56,737 nucleotides of DNA from JBBRYB01 sp038238115 (GCA_038238115.1 JBBRYB010000022.1:1-56737); one strand, 5' to 3'. Numbered from the stretch's first letter, positions 27,005-36,332 are shown. Made by a program: numbers and translations. The notes: generated by a model not told the origin, from the letters alone.

Positions 27005-28639
27005 TCACGCGACCGGCGGTCTCGGTGGCTCGGTGAGTTGTTCGGACCGGAGGGCGAAGGCCACCTCGGCGATATGCGCGGTCGGGTCCCCGCCGCCGAC
27101 CCGGTCTAGGGCCGCGGCCTCGACAACCGTGTGGCCGTCCGCTTCCCGTACGCGCACCCAGGTTCTGCGCGGCCGGATGAACAGTGAGAAGAGCAACCCT
27201 GCGATGGCGGCCAGCACCCCGACCAGGGGGATGACTTTGCCCGGCTGCTGGCTGACTTGAAGCTGGACCCACGGCTTGAGACCGTTGAAGGTGATCGAGC
27301 CCGCGGCACCTGGCAGGCGAATCGTCTGACCCACAGGCAGGACGAGAACTCGGGCCTGACCACTGGGCGACTTGAAGGGGGAGAGTTTTGTCTTGTCGAG
27401 GACGTATATCGACTGTGGGAGACCGGTGTTGAGCCCGAGATCGCCGCTGTAGGCAGTCAGGACAAGGAGGGGGTTGTTGGCGTCGGGAAACGTCGAGTAC
27501 GGCTGACCTTGGGGGGTCGTGGCGGCGGTGGGGAAGAAGTAGCCTTCGAAACCGAGCTGTGTGGGTTGGGCGTCCGGCGCCTTGATCACCCCGAAGGAGG
27601 TGAGTGAGCTGTCTTGGGGCAGGAAGATCACCGGTCCGGAGAAGGCAACCTTGCCTTGGCCGTCGCGGACGGTGACGTCGGGGGCGTAGCCGTGCCCGAC
27701 CAGGAAGACAGAGGTGCCGTCTACCTGAAGCGGATGGTTGACGCGCAGGTCGTAGTTGTAGGGCGCGTCGCCGGGCTTGTCTGTGACGGACAGGTCGGCG
27801 TTGAAGTACAGGGGGGTACCGCGGCCCTCCCCGGACGGCTCGTACGCCACCTTGAAGTCTCTGACCGCGAACGAGAACGGCGCAAGGTTCGCGGCGTCGA
27901 ACCTTGCGCCTGGTGTGAATTGGTCGTACTGCGGCACCGTATTGGAGAAGCCGCCGCCGGAGACAATCGCAGTTGAGCCCTTGAAGCCGAAGATGCTCGT
28001 CACGGCGAAGCCGACCAGCACGACAACGACCGCACAGTGGAAGAGCAGATTGCCGGCTTCGCGCAGATACCCCTTCTCGGCGCTGACGACCGTCCCGTCG
28101 GTCGTCTCGTAGACTTCGATCCGTCGACGCTGACTCTTCAGCAGCTCGCGAGCCCGGGTGACCTCCGTCGCCAGGGGCGCGTTGCTGAGCCAGGTCTCGT
28201 ATGCCGTCAGCCGGCTCAGGTTGCGCGGTGCCCTAGGTGGCCGGGCGCGTACCGCGGTCGCGTATGCGCGGATCCGCGGCATGATGCAGCCGAGCAAAGA
28301 GATCATCAACAACAGGTAGATCGCGCTGAACCACACCGAACTGTAGACGTTGAACATGCCGATCCGGTCGAACAGCGGTGTGAGCGCGGGGTGTCGGTTC
28401 TGGAAGGCCGTGACGGCTGACGGGTCGACTCGCTGTTGCGGGATCAGCGACCCAGGCATCGCGGCGACCGCCAGCAAGAACAGCAGAATCAACGCTGTGC
28501 GCATCGACGTGAGCTGACGCCAGACCCATCGACCGAACTCGCGCGGCCGTAGCGCCGGAGCTGTGCTGGTGGGAGGCCGATTCCACGACGACCTACCCTC
28601 GGTCGGCTCGCGGACGGCTGTCTCGGCGGGCGGTTTCAC
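27005..28639 (-). CDS. resB: Cytochrome c biogenesis protein ResB/Ccs1
   Basis: 544 residues from GTG 28639, chosen for GGAG eight bases upstream; a much longer frame runs back over ccdA and is a shadow. Three N-terminal helices begin around SMRTALILLFLLAVAAMPGSLIPQQ, with FDRIGMFNVYSSVWF and LLLMISLLGCIMPR. A fourth helix (FHCAVVVVLVGFAVTSIFG) leads into a large extracytoplasmic domain, and a final helix near PLVGVLAAIAGLLFSLFIRPRR precedes a basic tail. ResB and CcsA together attach heme to apocytochrome c outside the membrane in System II. CcsA is not encoded in this window. Confidence 0.93.
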   Translation of the reverse strand: MKPPAETAVREPTEGRSSWNRPPTSTAPALRPREFGRWVWRQLTSMRTALILLFLLAVAAMPGSLIPQQRVDPSAVTAFQNRHPALTPLFDRIGMFNVYSSVWFSAIYLLLMISLLGCIMPRIRAYATAVRARPPRAPRNLSRLTAYETWLSNAPLATEVTRARELLKSQRRRIEVYETTDGTVVSAEKGYLREAGNLLFHCAVVVVLVGFAVTSIFGFKGSTAIVSGGGFSNTVPQYDQFTPGARFDAANLAPFSFAVRDFKVAYEPSGEGRGTPLYFNADLSVTDKPGDAPYNYDLRVNHPLQVDGTSVFLVGHGYAPDVTVRDGQGKVAFSGPVIFLPQDSSLTSFGVIKAPDAQPTQLGFEGYFFPTAATTPQGQPYSTFPDANNPLLVLTAYSGDLGLNTGLPQSIYVLDKTKLSPFKSPSGQARVLVLPVGQTIRLPGAAGSITFNGLKPWVQLQVSQQPGKVIPLVGVLAAIAGLLFSLFIRPRRTWVRVREADGHTVVEAAALDRVGGGDPTAHIAEVAFALRSEQLTEPPRPPVA

Positions 28640-28688
28640 CGCCCACACTCCATGAACGCCGGTGGTGGTGCCGGCACACGTCTGGTGT

Positions 28689-29525
28689 TCATAGCGGCGG
28701 CTGCCAGGTCGTGACGAGTGGACGGAGTTCGTTGATGACGCTGGTCCAGACGCCAGTTGCCTCGAGCAGACCCACGAGCACCAAGAGCATCCCACCGACG
28801 CGCATGACGATGCGGGCATGGCGGCGAGCGAGAGCGAAGACTGTGAACGCCTTCTCGACGCCGACGGCCGCGAGCAGGAAGGGGATGCCCAGACCGAGGC
28901 TGTAAGCGAACGACAGGGCTGCGCCTCGACCCGCACCGCCGGTGCTGGTGGACAGCGCAAGAACCGCGGCAAGGGTGGGTCCGATGCATGGGGTCCAGCC
29001 GATGCCGAACAGCACACCGAGGAGCGGTGCACTTGCGACTCCCACATTGGGCCTGTATCCGATGCGAAAGGTACGCCCGGCAAGCGGGATACCGCCAAGC
29101 AGGCCAGCGAACATGAGACCGAGGACAATGGTGAAGACTCCTAGGACACGTGTGACGGTCTCCTGGTGGGCGAGCAAGGCCGAGCCGGCCGCACCGAAGA
29201 CCGCACCATAACTGGTGAAGACGGCGGCGAAGCCCAACACGAACAACACGGTCCCCGTCACGGTGCGGCTCACCCGGCGGTGCCTGGTCGCCGCTGGGAT
29301 CATGCTCGTCACAGAGCCTGGGGTGGGGGTCGCCGGTGGCTGGTCCTGCGTCGACAGGTGTGCGTCGGCGCCCGCACTCCCGGTCACGTAGGCCAGGTAA
29401 CCCGGCACCAGCGGCAGGCAGCATGGGCTCAGGAACGACACCAGGCCGGCGGCGAGGGCGATGGGGATGGCCAGCAACAGCGGTCCGTAGGCGACCAGCT
29501 CTCCAGGGCCAGCGGCGATCATCAT
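28689..29525 (-). CDS. ccdA: CcdA-type transmembrane thiol-disulfide reductant carrier
   Basis: 278 residues, six membrane helices in two halves. The redox cysteines lie in LVSFLSPCCLPLVPGYLAYV and in FGIGWTPCIGPTLAAVLAL, the two hallmark CcdA motifs with Pro-Cys. A ~55-residue polar insert follows the first helix (TQDQPPATPTPGS). It moves electrons from cytosolic thioredoxin to the extracytoplasmic ResA-like protein encoded just upstream, keeping apocytochrome thiols reduced. ATG 29525 overlaps the stop of that gene by four bases. Confidence 0.93.
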   Translation of the reverse strand: MMIAAGPGELVAYGPLLLAIPIALAAGLVSFLSPCCLPLVPGYLAYVTGSAGADAHLSTQDQPPATPTPGSVTSMIPAATRHRRVSRTVTGTVLFVLGFAAVFTSYGAVFGAAGSALLAHQETVTRVLGVFTIVLGLMFAGLLGGIPLAGRTFRIGYRPNVGVASAPLLGVLFGIGWTPCIGPTLAAVLALSTSTGGAGRGAALSFAYSLGLGIPFLLAAVGVEKAFTVFALARRHARIVMRVGGMLLVLVGLLEATGVWTSVINELRPLVTTWQPPL

Positions 29526-30196
29526 GGCCTGACGCCCGAAGGTGCAGTTGAAGGCGGCGAAGTGAGGGCGAGCTCGTCGGCGATTAGTCCGTGCAAAGTC
29601 GGGTAGTCGGTCGGCCCGATAATGCTGGCGGCGATCCGCCCCGAGGTGTCAACGACCACTGTGCTCGGGACGGCGTTGATCGGGACCAAGTCCTTGAGAG
29701 CCAGCAGCACCTGCCCATCGGTGTCGACGATGCTGGGGTAGGAAATCTCGAAGTAGCGGTCGAAGGCCTTCGCGGCACTCGTTGTGTCGCGGGTGTCGAT
29801 TCCGACGAAGCGCACCCCCCTGGCGGCCGATTCGCGTGCGACCCTGGCAAGCACGGGAGCCTCACCGCGACACGGACCGCACCACGAGCCCCACACGTTC
29901 ACCACCACAACGTGGCCGGACAGGTCTGCCAGCGCAAGCGGATCGCCGTCCAGTGTGGTTCCTTCCAGATTCGGCGCCTGGGGCCGGGTAGCGACGGAGT
30001 AGACCGTCAAACCACTGGCACCGTATTGGCCGAAAGGCCTCGACGAGTCCCTTGGTCCCGTCGACGTCTGAGCCGTGTCGTCGGTCGGCGTCGGGGGTCG
30101 CCAGGTCCTGGCCCCCCACACCACAGCCGTGCCAGTGGCCAGAATCGCGACGACAATGAGCGCGCCAAGCCAGCTTCGGGAAAGAGGTGCCCTCAT
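29522..30196 (-). CDS. TlpA/ResA-like extracytoplasmic thioredoxin
   Basis: 224 residues. An N-terminal helix (WLGALIVVAILATGTAVVWG) anchors it. The AhpC/TSA-type fold carries the active site WCGPC in VVVNVWGSWCGPCRGEAP, and a cis-Pro segment PSTVVVDTSGRI. It should reduce the CxxCH thiols of apocytochromes or maintain a copper centre thiol pair, taking electrons from CcdA. It is the first gene of the resA-ccdA-resB operon, 137 bases downstream of BlaI-type site 5, and the operon genes follow closely. Confidence 0.92.
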   Translation of the reverse strand: MRAPLSRSWLGALIVVAILATGTAVVWGARTWRPPTPTDDTAQTSTGPRDSSRPFGQYGASGLTVYSVATRPQAPNLEGTTLDGDPLALADLSGHVVVVNVWGSWCGPCRGEAPVLARVARESAARGVRFVGIDTRDTTSAAKAFDRYFEISYPSIVDTDGQVLLALKDLVPINAVPSTVVVDTSGRIAASIIGPTDYPTLHGLIADELALTSPPSTAPSGVRP

Positions 30197-30332
30197 CGCC
30201 CGTCACCTCCGCAGCGTGGTCGTCGGCGGGGGGAGTTCGTCACCGGGTTGTCCTTACGCGTAGCGCGAGGTCGGCCGTTGTGGAGCCTGGGTGGCATCTT
30301 GACGCCTTCAAGGGGCAGCCGACTCTCTAGAT

Positions 30333-30351
30333 CTACTACCTAGGGTAGTAG
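30333..30351. promoter_or_regulatory. Putative BlaI-family operator, site 5
   Basis: Exact CTACTA-N7-TAGTAG dyad, spacer CCTAGGG, itself partly symmetrical, so the complementarity is almost continuous. It lies upstream of the minus-strand resA-ccdA-resB operon. Confidence 0.74.
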
Positions 30352-30642
30352 ACGCTTCCCCGAAGGTGACCTCTGGCTCAAACATCGCGACGAGCAGCGC
30401 CCTGGACAAGCTGGCACAGGGGGCAGGGTGTGGTCGATACATGCGTTTCAGAGACCTCTTCGACGTTGCCGCCCGCCGCGCCGCGATCAGCGACGTCGGC
30501 CCTGAATGGCGCACTGACGCGACCAGATTTATGCCGCGAAGGCCACGCTCGGGGAAGGCTTCGAAAGCAAGAACGCTCGTCAAGGATGCAGCCAGTCTCT
30601 GTTTGCGATCGGAGCATTCGTCTAGCCAGCCGATCGGCACAG
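30352..30642. other. Region between the cytochrome c operon and the SCO1 gene
   Basis: About 290 bases without a convincing gene. Frames on both strands exist but carry no recognised motif. The SCO1 gene reads toward this region, so its 3' end and the resA promoter share it. Confidence 0.45.
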
Positions 30643-31311
30643 CTACTTCCTCGCGAGCTTGGCGACGTCGGCAGCAACGGTGCTTACTGGTGTGCCGTCG
30701 GTCCATAGGACAGGTGCGGTGTCTTCGGCGAAGCCGACCACCTGGGCACCGTGCCCGACCTCGTAACGTCCGCCGGGTAGCTGCTTGATGCCTACCACCG
30801 CGACACCCATCGCGCTGGCCGCTGACCTGATGTCGGTCATGTTACCGGTGAGTCCGACGAAGTGGTCGTCGAAGCGATCGAGGTAGGCACGTAACACCCG
30901 TGAGGTGTCACGAGCCGGATCGACGCTGATGAATATGACTTGGGTCTTCGCCCGAATCTGGTGCGGCAGCTCCCGAAAGGCGGTCGCGATATTCGCCAGT
31001 ACGGCGGGACACAGACTGGGGCAGTGGGTGTAACCGAAGAAGACGAGGGTCACCGGGTAGACAGTGTCGGTGACGAGGTTGAACGGCCGGCCATTGTCCG
31101 CGGTCAGCGTGATGTCTGGCATTGCGTATGGACTGGCTGCCTCGACCCCCTTGAAGTGGACAGTTCGCATGCTTCCGGGGCTAACAGCCTCACCGGGGTT
31201 GCTATCCGACGGGCTTCGTGACTGCGCCGACCCGCTGCAGGCGGCCATCCCCCCAGCCATCAGTAGACCAACCACGGGGCTTAGCCGTCTCGGGTGAGCT
31301 GACCTGCTCAT
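30643..31311 (-). CDS. SCO1/SenC-family copper-binding lipoprotein
   Basis: 222 residues with a lipobox ending AACSG (Cys about 25). The thioredoxin-like SCO domain starts near FKGVEAASPYAMPDI. The copper motif CxxxC is in FGYTHCPSLCPAVLANI, and the third ligand His lies in RYEVGHGAQVVGF. Also present is the family stretch FISVDPARDTSRVLRAYL. SCO proteins deliver copper to the CuA centre of cytochrome c oxidase or act as thiol redox sensors. It reads in the same direction as the cytochrome c genes but has its own 290-base upstream gap on the other side and no visible BlaI-type dyad. Confidence 0.93.
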   Translation of the reverse strand: MSRSAHPRRLSPVVGLLMAGGMAACSGSAQSRSPSDSNPGEAVSPGSMRTVHFKGVEAASPYAMPDITLTADNGRPFNLVTDTVYPVTLVFFGYTHCPSLCPAVLANIATAFRELPHQIRAKTQVIFISVDPARDTSRVLRAYLDRFDDHFVGLTGNMTDIRSAASAMGVAVVGIKQLPGGRYEVGHGAQVVGFAEDTAPVLWTDGTPVSTVAADVAKLARK

Positions 31312-31349
31312 CGCTGTCTAACTCCTCAGCTGACGCCAGAGTTCCCTCA

Positions 31350-31564
31350 GCCGAAACGCCTCAGGGGATTGGACGGTGTCCGGGCTGCGGGTGCGATGGT
31401 CTGGCCACCAGCTGCACGCGGACGCGGTGGTCGATGTCGACCCTGCGCTGTCGGTGCTCGAGGGGCACCAGGTGGTGCACCGAGCGGAGGCCAACCTGAC
31501 CCGGGCGGTCCCGAAGGTGGCCGCCGTGGTCATCCACAGGCATCCGGCGAAGACCGCGCAGTAG
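31350..31564 (+). pseudogene. CDF transporter, C-terminal cytoplasmic domain fragment
   Basis: The frame reads SGLRVRWSGHQLHADAVVDVD, then VLEGHQVVHRAEANLTRAVPKV and AAVVIHRHPA, a complete beta-alpha-beta-beta-alpha CDF cytoplasmic domain with conserved His residues. The six membrane helices are missing. It converges with the SCO1 gene. It may be a deletion remnant of a full transporter; a 62-residue soluble domain made from GTG 31376 cannot be excluded. Confidence 0.6.
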
Positions 31565-31807
31565 AAGACGTCGTCTCCGCGACTGCTCGTTACGGTCCGA
31601 TGGAAGTCCCGGATCGGCGCGGGATGCGCCAGATCCGCCATCTGGTGACAAGAGCTCGCGACGTTCGAGTCCGGCCAGCCGCGTCCTTATGCGCGTCCTT
31701 ATCGCGTTCGTCCAGGGCCGTTCGGGGACGTCCAACGACCTCACCACTCGCCTCACCACCTGCGAAACGTGGATCGTCACGGACGAACGTGGTCCGGCTG
31801 CCGGTGC

Positions 31808-31850
31808 CTGGGGGTCAAGGGGTCGCAGGTTCAAATCCTGTCAGCCCGAC
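31808..31850 (+). other. tRNA-Pro(GGG) 3' portion, probable attachment site
   Basis: The bases fit, in order: anticodon loop CTGGGGG (31808-31814), 3' anticodon stem TCAAG, variable GGGTC, T-arm GCAGG-TTCAAAT-CCTGT, acceptor 3' strand CAGCCCG and A. The 5' half of a tRNA is absent upstream. A tRNA 3' part from the anticodon loop onward, near an integrase gene, is the usual mark of an attachment site left by a tyrosine-recombinase element. A 23-base inverted copy lies at 36333-36355. Confidence 0.72.
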
Positions 31851-31858
31851 TGGTGTGA

Positions 31859-33200
31859 TGTCTCAAGACATCGTGGACGGCCGAACCCAATAGACGTGGG
31901 TTCGGCCGTCCTTGGTTTAGCGGGTGGGTCCGGGTGGTCGTCCGGTGCCCTGGTAGCGCTTGGATGTGTCGAGCACGAGCTCGCGGAGGAGTTCGCCGGT
32001 CGCGGCGTCGATGATCCGGATCTCAAGGTCCTGGGAGAGGACGATGACGCGGGTTCCGGTGTGGGTTCGCCCGACACCGATGGAGTACATCTCGCCGCGG
32101 TAGCGCCAGGTGATCTTTCCGGCCTTGTCGACTTTGTCGTGGCGGACCCGGTCGTGGGTGTCGTCGTTGCGGTCACTGGTGCTCGGGGTCGCCTGGGGTC
32201 GGGTGGTGTAGACCGTGGCCGGGGTCGCCCGGTGGTCGAGGGACCGGTGGGGCCGGTGATTGTTGTACTCCTCGGCGAAGGCGTCGAGGAGGGCTTGTAA
32301 ATCGTCGATCGTGGTCGGCAACCTGGGCTGCCCGCGGAGCCATTTCTTGAGGGTCTGCTGGAACCGCTCGACCTTGCCGCAGGTCCTGGGATGGCCGGGG
32401 GTGGAGTTCTTTGGGTGATGCCGAGGCGGCGTAGCTCGGTCTCCAACGCGTTTCGGGTGCCGGCTCCCTTTCTGCCCTGGGAGAGTCTGGTCGTGAAGAC
32501 CATTCCGTTATCGGTCAACGTCGAGGCGGGAATGCCGTGCTCAGCAACGGAATGACGGAAGGTGGCGAGCACGATCGTGCCGGTGACCCGGTGGTGCGCT
32601 GTGACCGACAGGGCGAACCGTGAGCAGTCGTCCAGCCAGGTCAGGATCTCGCAGTCCGCACCCGGCCGGCCGTCGGGGCGGGTCAACCGATAGTGCGTGA
32701 AGTCGCTCTGCCATGTCTGGTTGGGCATCGCTGCCTGAAACCGGATGTAGGACGACTTCGGCTTCTTCTTCGGCTCGGGCACGACGAGCCCGTGCTTGGC
32801 CAGGTAGCGGGCGATGGTGGCCCGGGAGACGGTGACGCCGTGGTGATGGGCCAGGTGCCAGCGCATCGTGTCCGGGCCGGCGTCCAGCCCGGTCGCGGTC
32901 AGCTTCTCGCGTAGCTCGACGATCAAGTCGACGGTCTCGGCCGAGGTCGCGGTCGGGACGGTCTTCGGACGACGCGAAAGGGGCTCGAAGGCGGCCTCGC
33001 CCTCGCGGTGGTAGCGGTCCAGGAGCAGATAGATCCAGGACTTGGAGACGCCGTAGTTGGCGGCGACCTCGCGGACGGGTCTGTTCTCGGCGACCACAGC
33101 GGTGATCACGAGTCGGTTGATAGTCATCGCCGCAGCCTGGGAGATGGGTCAGCGTCAGTCCGGGATGTCTGGAGACATCAGTCCAGGGTGTCTTGAGACA
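31859..33200 (-). mobile_element. IS481-family insertion sequence
   Basis: Bounded by inverted repeats: TGTCTCAAGACATCGTGGAC at the left (31859-31878) and GTCCAGGGTGTCTTGAGACA at the right (33181-33200), 17 of 20 positions matching. It holds one frameshifted transposase gene. It lies between the tRNA-Pro fragment and the integrase remnant. No target duplication is obvious at these ends, so the true boundary may be a few bases different. Direct repeats containing AGCCCGAC and GTGTGATGTCTC flank it at about 31843 and 33233. Confidence 0.75.
31917..33127 (-). pseudogene. IS481-family transposase, frameshifted
   Basis: The N-terminal part (ATG 33127) has a helix-turn-helix with REVAANYGVSKSWIYLLLDRY and the rve/DDE core: WQSDFTHYRL with the first Asp and LTDNGMVFTTR with the second. 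After RRLGITQ the frame shifts. The conserved remainder KNSTPGHPRTCGKVERFQQT, with the catalytic Glu, is in the next frame, joining the frame seen from 32321 to 31917 (YNNHRPHRSL, then WRYRGEMYSIGVGRTHTG, TSKRYQGTGRPPGP). One missing base near 32430 explains it. The two parts together have the usual ~400 residues. Confidence 0.85.
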
Positions 33201-33243
33201 AGCGTCCACGATGTCCTGAACCAGCACACTACCAGCCCGACAG

Positions 33244-33424
33244 TGTGATGTCTCGGGACATGGCTCACACCTGTCTTGGGACATGGTTCCATGTTTGGGG
33301 TCGTTTTGGTGGTCCGGGTTTGACGCCGCGGGGTTGGTAGTCGCGGTTGGGGGTTGAGGGTGAGTGCGCGGATGAGGTGTCCGGTGTCGCGGTTGAGGAC
33401 GCCGCCGCGTATCGGCTGCGCTCG
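33244..33424 (-). mobile_element. Second IS481-family element, 3' end only
   Basis: Fused to the integrase remnant is a C-terminal tail reading LNRDTGHLIRALTLNP then RDYQPRGVKPGPPK, equivalent to the transposase end TGELLRELVL..YQGTGRPPGP of the neighbouring IS481 but clearly a different element. A one-base frame change lies in a run of C. Its terminal sequence TGTGATGTCTCGGGACAT is beside 33244. It has truncated the integrase gene. Confidence 0.65.
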
Positions 33425-33975
33425 GCCGCCGCGAGCAGCGCTGAGGCCTGGGCAGGGGAGAGGCTGGCGGCCTCCGTTGCCGTGACTTTGGGTCGCTTGA
33501 CGGCGGTGAAGGGATTACGGGCGAGCAGGCCGTCTCTGACTGCGGCGTCGAAGATGGCACGCCCCACTGTGTAAATCTGCCGCACAGTTGGCTCCGATTT
33601 CCCGGACTTCCGCAACGCCAGGATAAACCGCTCGACGGCTGCGGGGGTGATCTTCTTGAGCCCGAGCGCACCGAGCGGGCTGCCGATGATGTGGGTCCGG
33701 GTCAGGGTCGCGTAGAGGCTCTTTGTCGTCGCTTTGCGGTCGCTGACGTCCAGTGTGGACGCAATCCACGATGCCGCATAATGGTTGTGGGCCATCCCAC
33801 CGTCCTTGGCCGGTGCGCCAGCGTTTGGGCGCTTGCGGATCGCGGAGAGCTTGCCGACCACCTCTCGCTCCGATGTGCCGTACACCGTGGTACGTCGCCC
33901 AGCACCGTTAATCGGATCCTCATACCGTAGGGACCCAACCCAGCGACCGTCGCTCGCTCGCTGGTAGGCGTGGAG
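33425..33975 (-). pseudogene. Phage-type tyrosine integrase, truncated
   Basis: The N-terminal arm-binding domain reads YQRASDGRWVGSLRYEDP and GAGRRTTVYGTSEREVVGKL, upstream of GTG 33885 in the same frame but with no start codon before an in-frame stop. The core-binding domain follows (YAASWIASTLDV, SLYATLTRTHIIGSPLG, TVRQIYTVGRAIFDAAVRDGLLARNPF). The protein ends at LSPAQASALLAAAERSRY, just where the catalytic domain with the R-H-R-Y residues should start. It is inactive and was cut by an IS481 element. It suggests that a phage or integrative element once used the nearby tRNA-Pro site. Confidence 0.8.
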
Positions 33976-34358
33976 GCGAAGATGGTGAGGTTCAGGCGGG
34001 CGTGCGGCTCAGGCCGCTCAATGGCCGCCCGCCGAACCCACCAAACAAGCGCGGCCCCGGCGACTTTTGACTCCGCTCGTCGGGGCCGCTGCCAATCAAC
34101 GGCACCCACACCGAGAAGTGGGACCACAGTGCTGGGGAATTTGACTCGCTTGCTGCTCGCCATAGCCATGTTTGCGCCTTTCATGGTGGGAGGCGTGTTC
34201 GAAGCCGGCGGGTGGCCGCCGCGCGCTTCCGTGACTGTGCGTGCCTGATTGGTCGCCCGGGCGGCATTGACACCTTCGCTCTCCCGCGTACGGTCGGCAA
34301 TGCGGGACGACCCCCGTCCTTCGCAATGCGACATTGACTAGGACATGAGGTGGGCGTG
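33976..34358. other. Gap between the integrase remnant and the secreted protein gene
   Basis: About 380 bases. A plus-strand frame (33970-34248) ends in a hydrophobic stretch (LLLAIAMFAPFMVGG) and a minus-strand frame also crosses, but neither has homology or a good ribosome site. Nothing firm can be called. Confidence 0.4.
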
Positions 34359-35000
34359 ATGGCAAGAAGGATACTCGCGCGCGTGGTTGCAGTCGCCGTC
34401 TCTGCGCTGCTGGCAGTCGCAGTTAGCATGCAGCCGGGGCAAGCGAGGGACTCCGACGATGATCGCTACTACCAGCCGCCGACGCCTTACCATGACTCAG
34501 GGCGTTACGACCCAGGCTGCGGCGACTCAGGCATCACCGCGCGCTTCTGGGTGCGCGGCGTGGACTCGCTGGAGTTCGTGGAGGGGTCGCACCGACAGGC
34601 CTTCTTGCTGAACGACAGATATCGCTTCTTCGAGAAGTGGCGTGATTCGAAGGGCGAATTGCTCCTGACCTGGCGCGGGGAATTCCACTTCAAGGAGGTC
34701 TCCGCTAAGCACGTGTCGAAGTCGCAGGTCCCCGATGACGTGATTCCTCCCGAGGGTCTCGTCGGGCCGATCTATTTGTTCAAGTCACGACTCACGGGCT
34801 CGGACGTTGTCCGCGACGCCGACGGCAAAGTCCTCGACCGCACACGTGGGATGCAGGTGTTTTCGAATCTTTTCGATACTTTGGGCGACCGCGCGCCAGG
34901 AGGAACGTCATTGCAGTTCGACGTCACGCGGACTGAAGGCAATTTCCCGCCGCTCTCTCCCGAAGACGTGTGCGCGCTCGCCGAAAAGCTCAGCGCCTGA
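34359..35000 (+). CDS. Secreted protein of unknown function
   Basis: 213 residues from ATG 34359, with GGACATGAGG eight bases upstream. The N-terminus is a signal peptide (ARRILARVVAVAVSALLAVAV to about QARD), then a Tyr/Pro-rich acidic linker (DDDRYYQPPTPYHD). The mature domain looks mostly beta (ITARFWVRGVDSLEF, ELLLTWRGEFHFKEV, GTSLQFDVTRTEGNFP), with two Cys (PGCGDSG near the start and EDVCALAEKL near the end) that could pair. Phage-adjacent or actinobacterial exported proteins of this kind are common but I do not recognise a family. Confidence 0.6.
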   Translation: MARRILARVVAVAVSALLAVAVSMQPGQARDSDDDRYYQPPTPYHDSGRYDPGCGDSGITARFWVRGVDSLEFVEGSHRQAFLLNDRYRFFEKWRDSKGELLLTWRGEFHFKEVSAKHVSKSQVPDDVIPPEGLVGPIYLFKSRLTGSDVVRDADGKVLDRTRGMQVFSNLFDTLGDRAPGGTSLQFDVTRTEGNFPPLSPEDVCALAEKLSA

Positions 35001-35639
35001 TATGGGACTCTGGTCCGCCAGGACCGAAGTCTGGGTGGGGAGTATGAGGGGAGGGGGTGAGGTGGGGGAAGGTCGATCCCGACGCCGGGAATCTGAGTCA
35101 CCGCCGCCGGGATCTATCCGCGTGCGGCTCCGCGTGGGGAGGCATGTAGCAAACGGAGCCAGCGTAACCTTGCCTCCCCTAATACCCGTTACTGCGCGGG
35201 GAACCGCTGCGAATCACCGTCCATAGATTGCGATTGTTACGTGCTCGCCACAGGGAGCGCCCGCAAAGGCGCGAGCGAGCCTTGCCCCCAGCAGGGGCCG
35301 GACAACACAACAAACGGAGTGCCTCCAGAGCGCAGAGACGGCCAAGCGCCGCCGCTGGGACCACTTGCTGGGGGAGCACCAGCCGAGAGAAGAAGAGGGC
35401 GTGTACAACGGGGCAGGTGCCGGGCAACAGGACAGGGCGCCGCCGCGCGTTCGGACTCCGGGCGATCATCCGCTGATGTGTTTTCATCCCCCGCAAGGGG
35501 ATGTGTTTCATCCCCCGGCAAAACAACAACACAACACTTTGCGTCAGGTGTTGTCCGGTGGCCACGACGGTACGACCGACAAGCGCCGCGTCCGCTCCTC
35601 GTCGCGGAACCAGGGACTGTATCCCGCGCAGGGTAACCC
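35001..35639. other. Non-coding stretch with a short tandem repeat
   Basis: No credible gene. At 35475-35494 and 35500-35519 a 20-base unit GATGTGTTT(T)CATCCCCCGC recurs with a 25-base period. Other frames are low-complexity. The region lies downstream of the broken STAND NTPase gene and may be its decayed 3' part. Confidence 0.45.
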
Positions 35640-36330
35640 CAGGAATTCGCGTTCATATTCACGGCCAAGTGTGAACATGTCCCGTAGCTCGGTTTGGTGT
35701 CGAGCCTGGCGCTGCTTGACGGGAGGTAGCGCGCGTGCCAGGCGCGTCCAGGTAGCGCCCCAGCAGCAACTACGTGCCCGACGATGCCGTCAACGGTGCG
35801 TTGCCAGGAACTTGCACGATCGAACGGTGCGTCTTTGTCTGGAACGATGGTGAACAAGGTGTTCCTCTCTCGCCAGGGGAAGCGCCTAGCGACCCCCTCC
35901 CGCTCGAGTGCGCGACCAGCCACGGTCCAGGACTCCGGAGAATCGGGTTGGAGGGACCGCGACCAGCGCTTCGAAGGGTTCGAGGCCCGGTGTGAATGGC
36001 CAATCACGTCGAATTGCTTCCACGTCGGCCGTGAACGCTTCTGCGAGGGATTCCGCAGTTCGAGAAGGATGGCTGCTCTCAGTAGCGAAGTATTTCCGCA
36101 GCCTGACGGTCCTTCAAGTGGCGCGAATCGCCGGTCGCCGACCGTCGAGCGAAGCCGTGCAAGCACCCGTTGCGACTCCTCCTCGCGGCCGAACAGCACT
36201 GCGGAGTGATCTGATCCGAACGGCTCGAGACCGGACGGGTACGGATTCCCGTCACGGACGAGGTCCCACGTCCTTGTCCCCGCCCGGCCATCCTTTTCCA
36301 CTCGGTCGTCGTTTGATCCTGCGGCTTCTT
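35640..36330 (-). pseudogene. STAND-type (nSTAND) NTPase, decayed N-terminal part
   Basis: The frame shows NPYPSGLEPFGSDHSAVLFG and EEESQRVLARL, the entry of the nSTAND conflict-type NTPase domain, then GPSGCGNTSLLRAAILLEL. In family members that motif is GPSGxGKSS/T, so the essential Walker A lysine is Asn here. Downstream the frame is lost: TPGLEPFEALVAV, expected next, occurs in another frame. Related proteins often carry WD40 or TPR repeats and act in signalling or phage defence. This copy is inactive. Confidence 0.6.
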
Positions 36331-36332
36331 CG

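Noticed and set aside
31808..31850. A complete tRNA gene
   Set aside because: Only the part from anticodon loop to acceptor end is present; the 5' acceptor strand, D-arm and 5' anticodon stem are missing upstream.
32400..32460. Programmed frameshift in the IS481 transposase
   Set aside because: No slippery heptamer or downstream pseudoknot was apparent, IS481 elements normally use one frame, and similar one-base losses affect unrelated genes here.
33970..34248. Small plus-strand membrane protein
   Set aside because: It ends in a hydrophobic stretch but lacks a ribosome site and a recognisable family, and overlaps the integrase leader.
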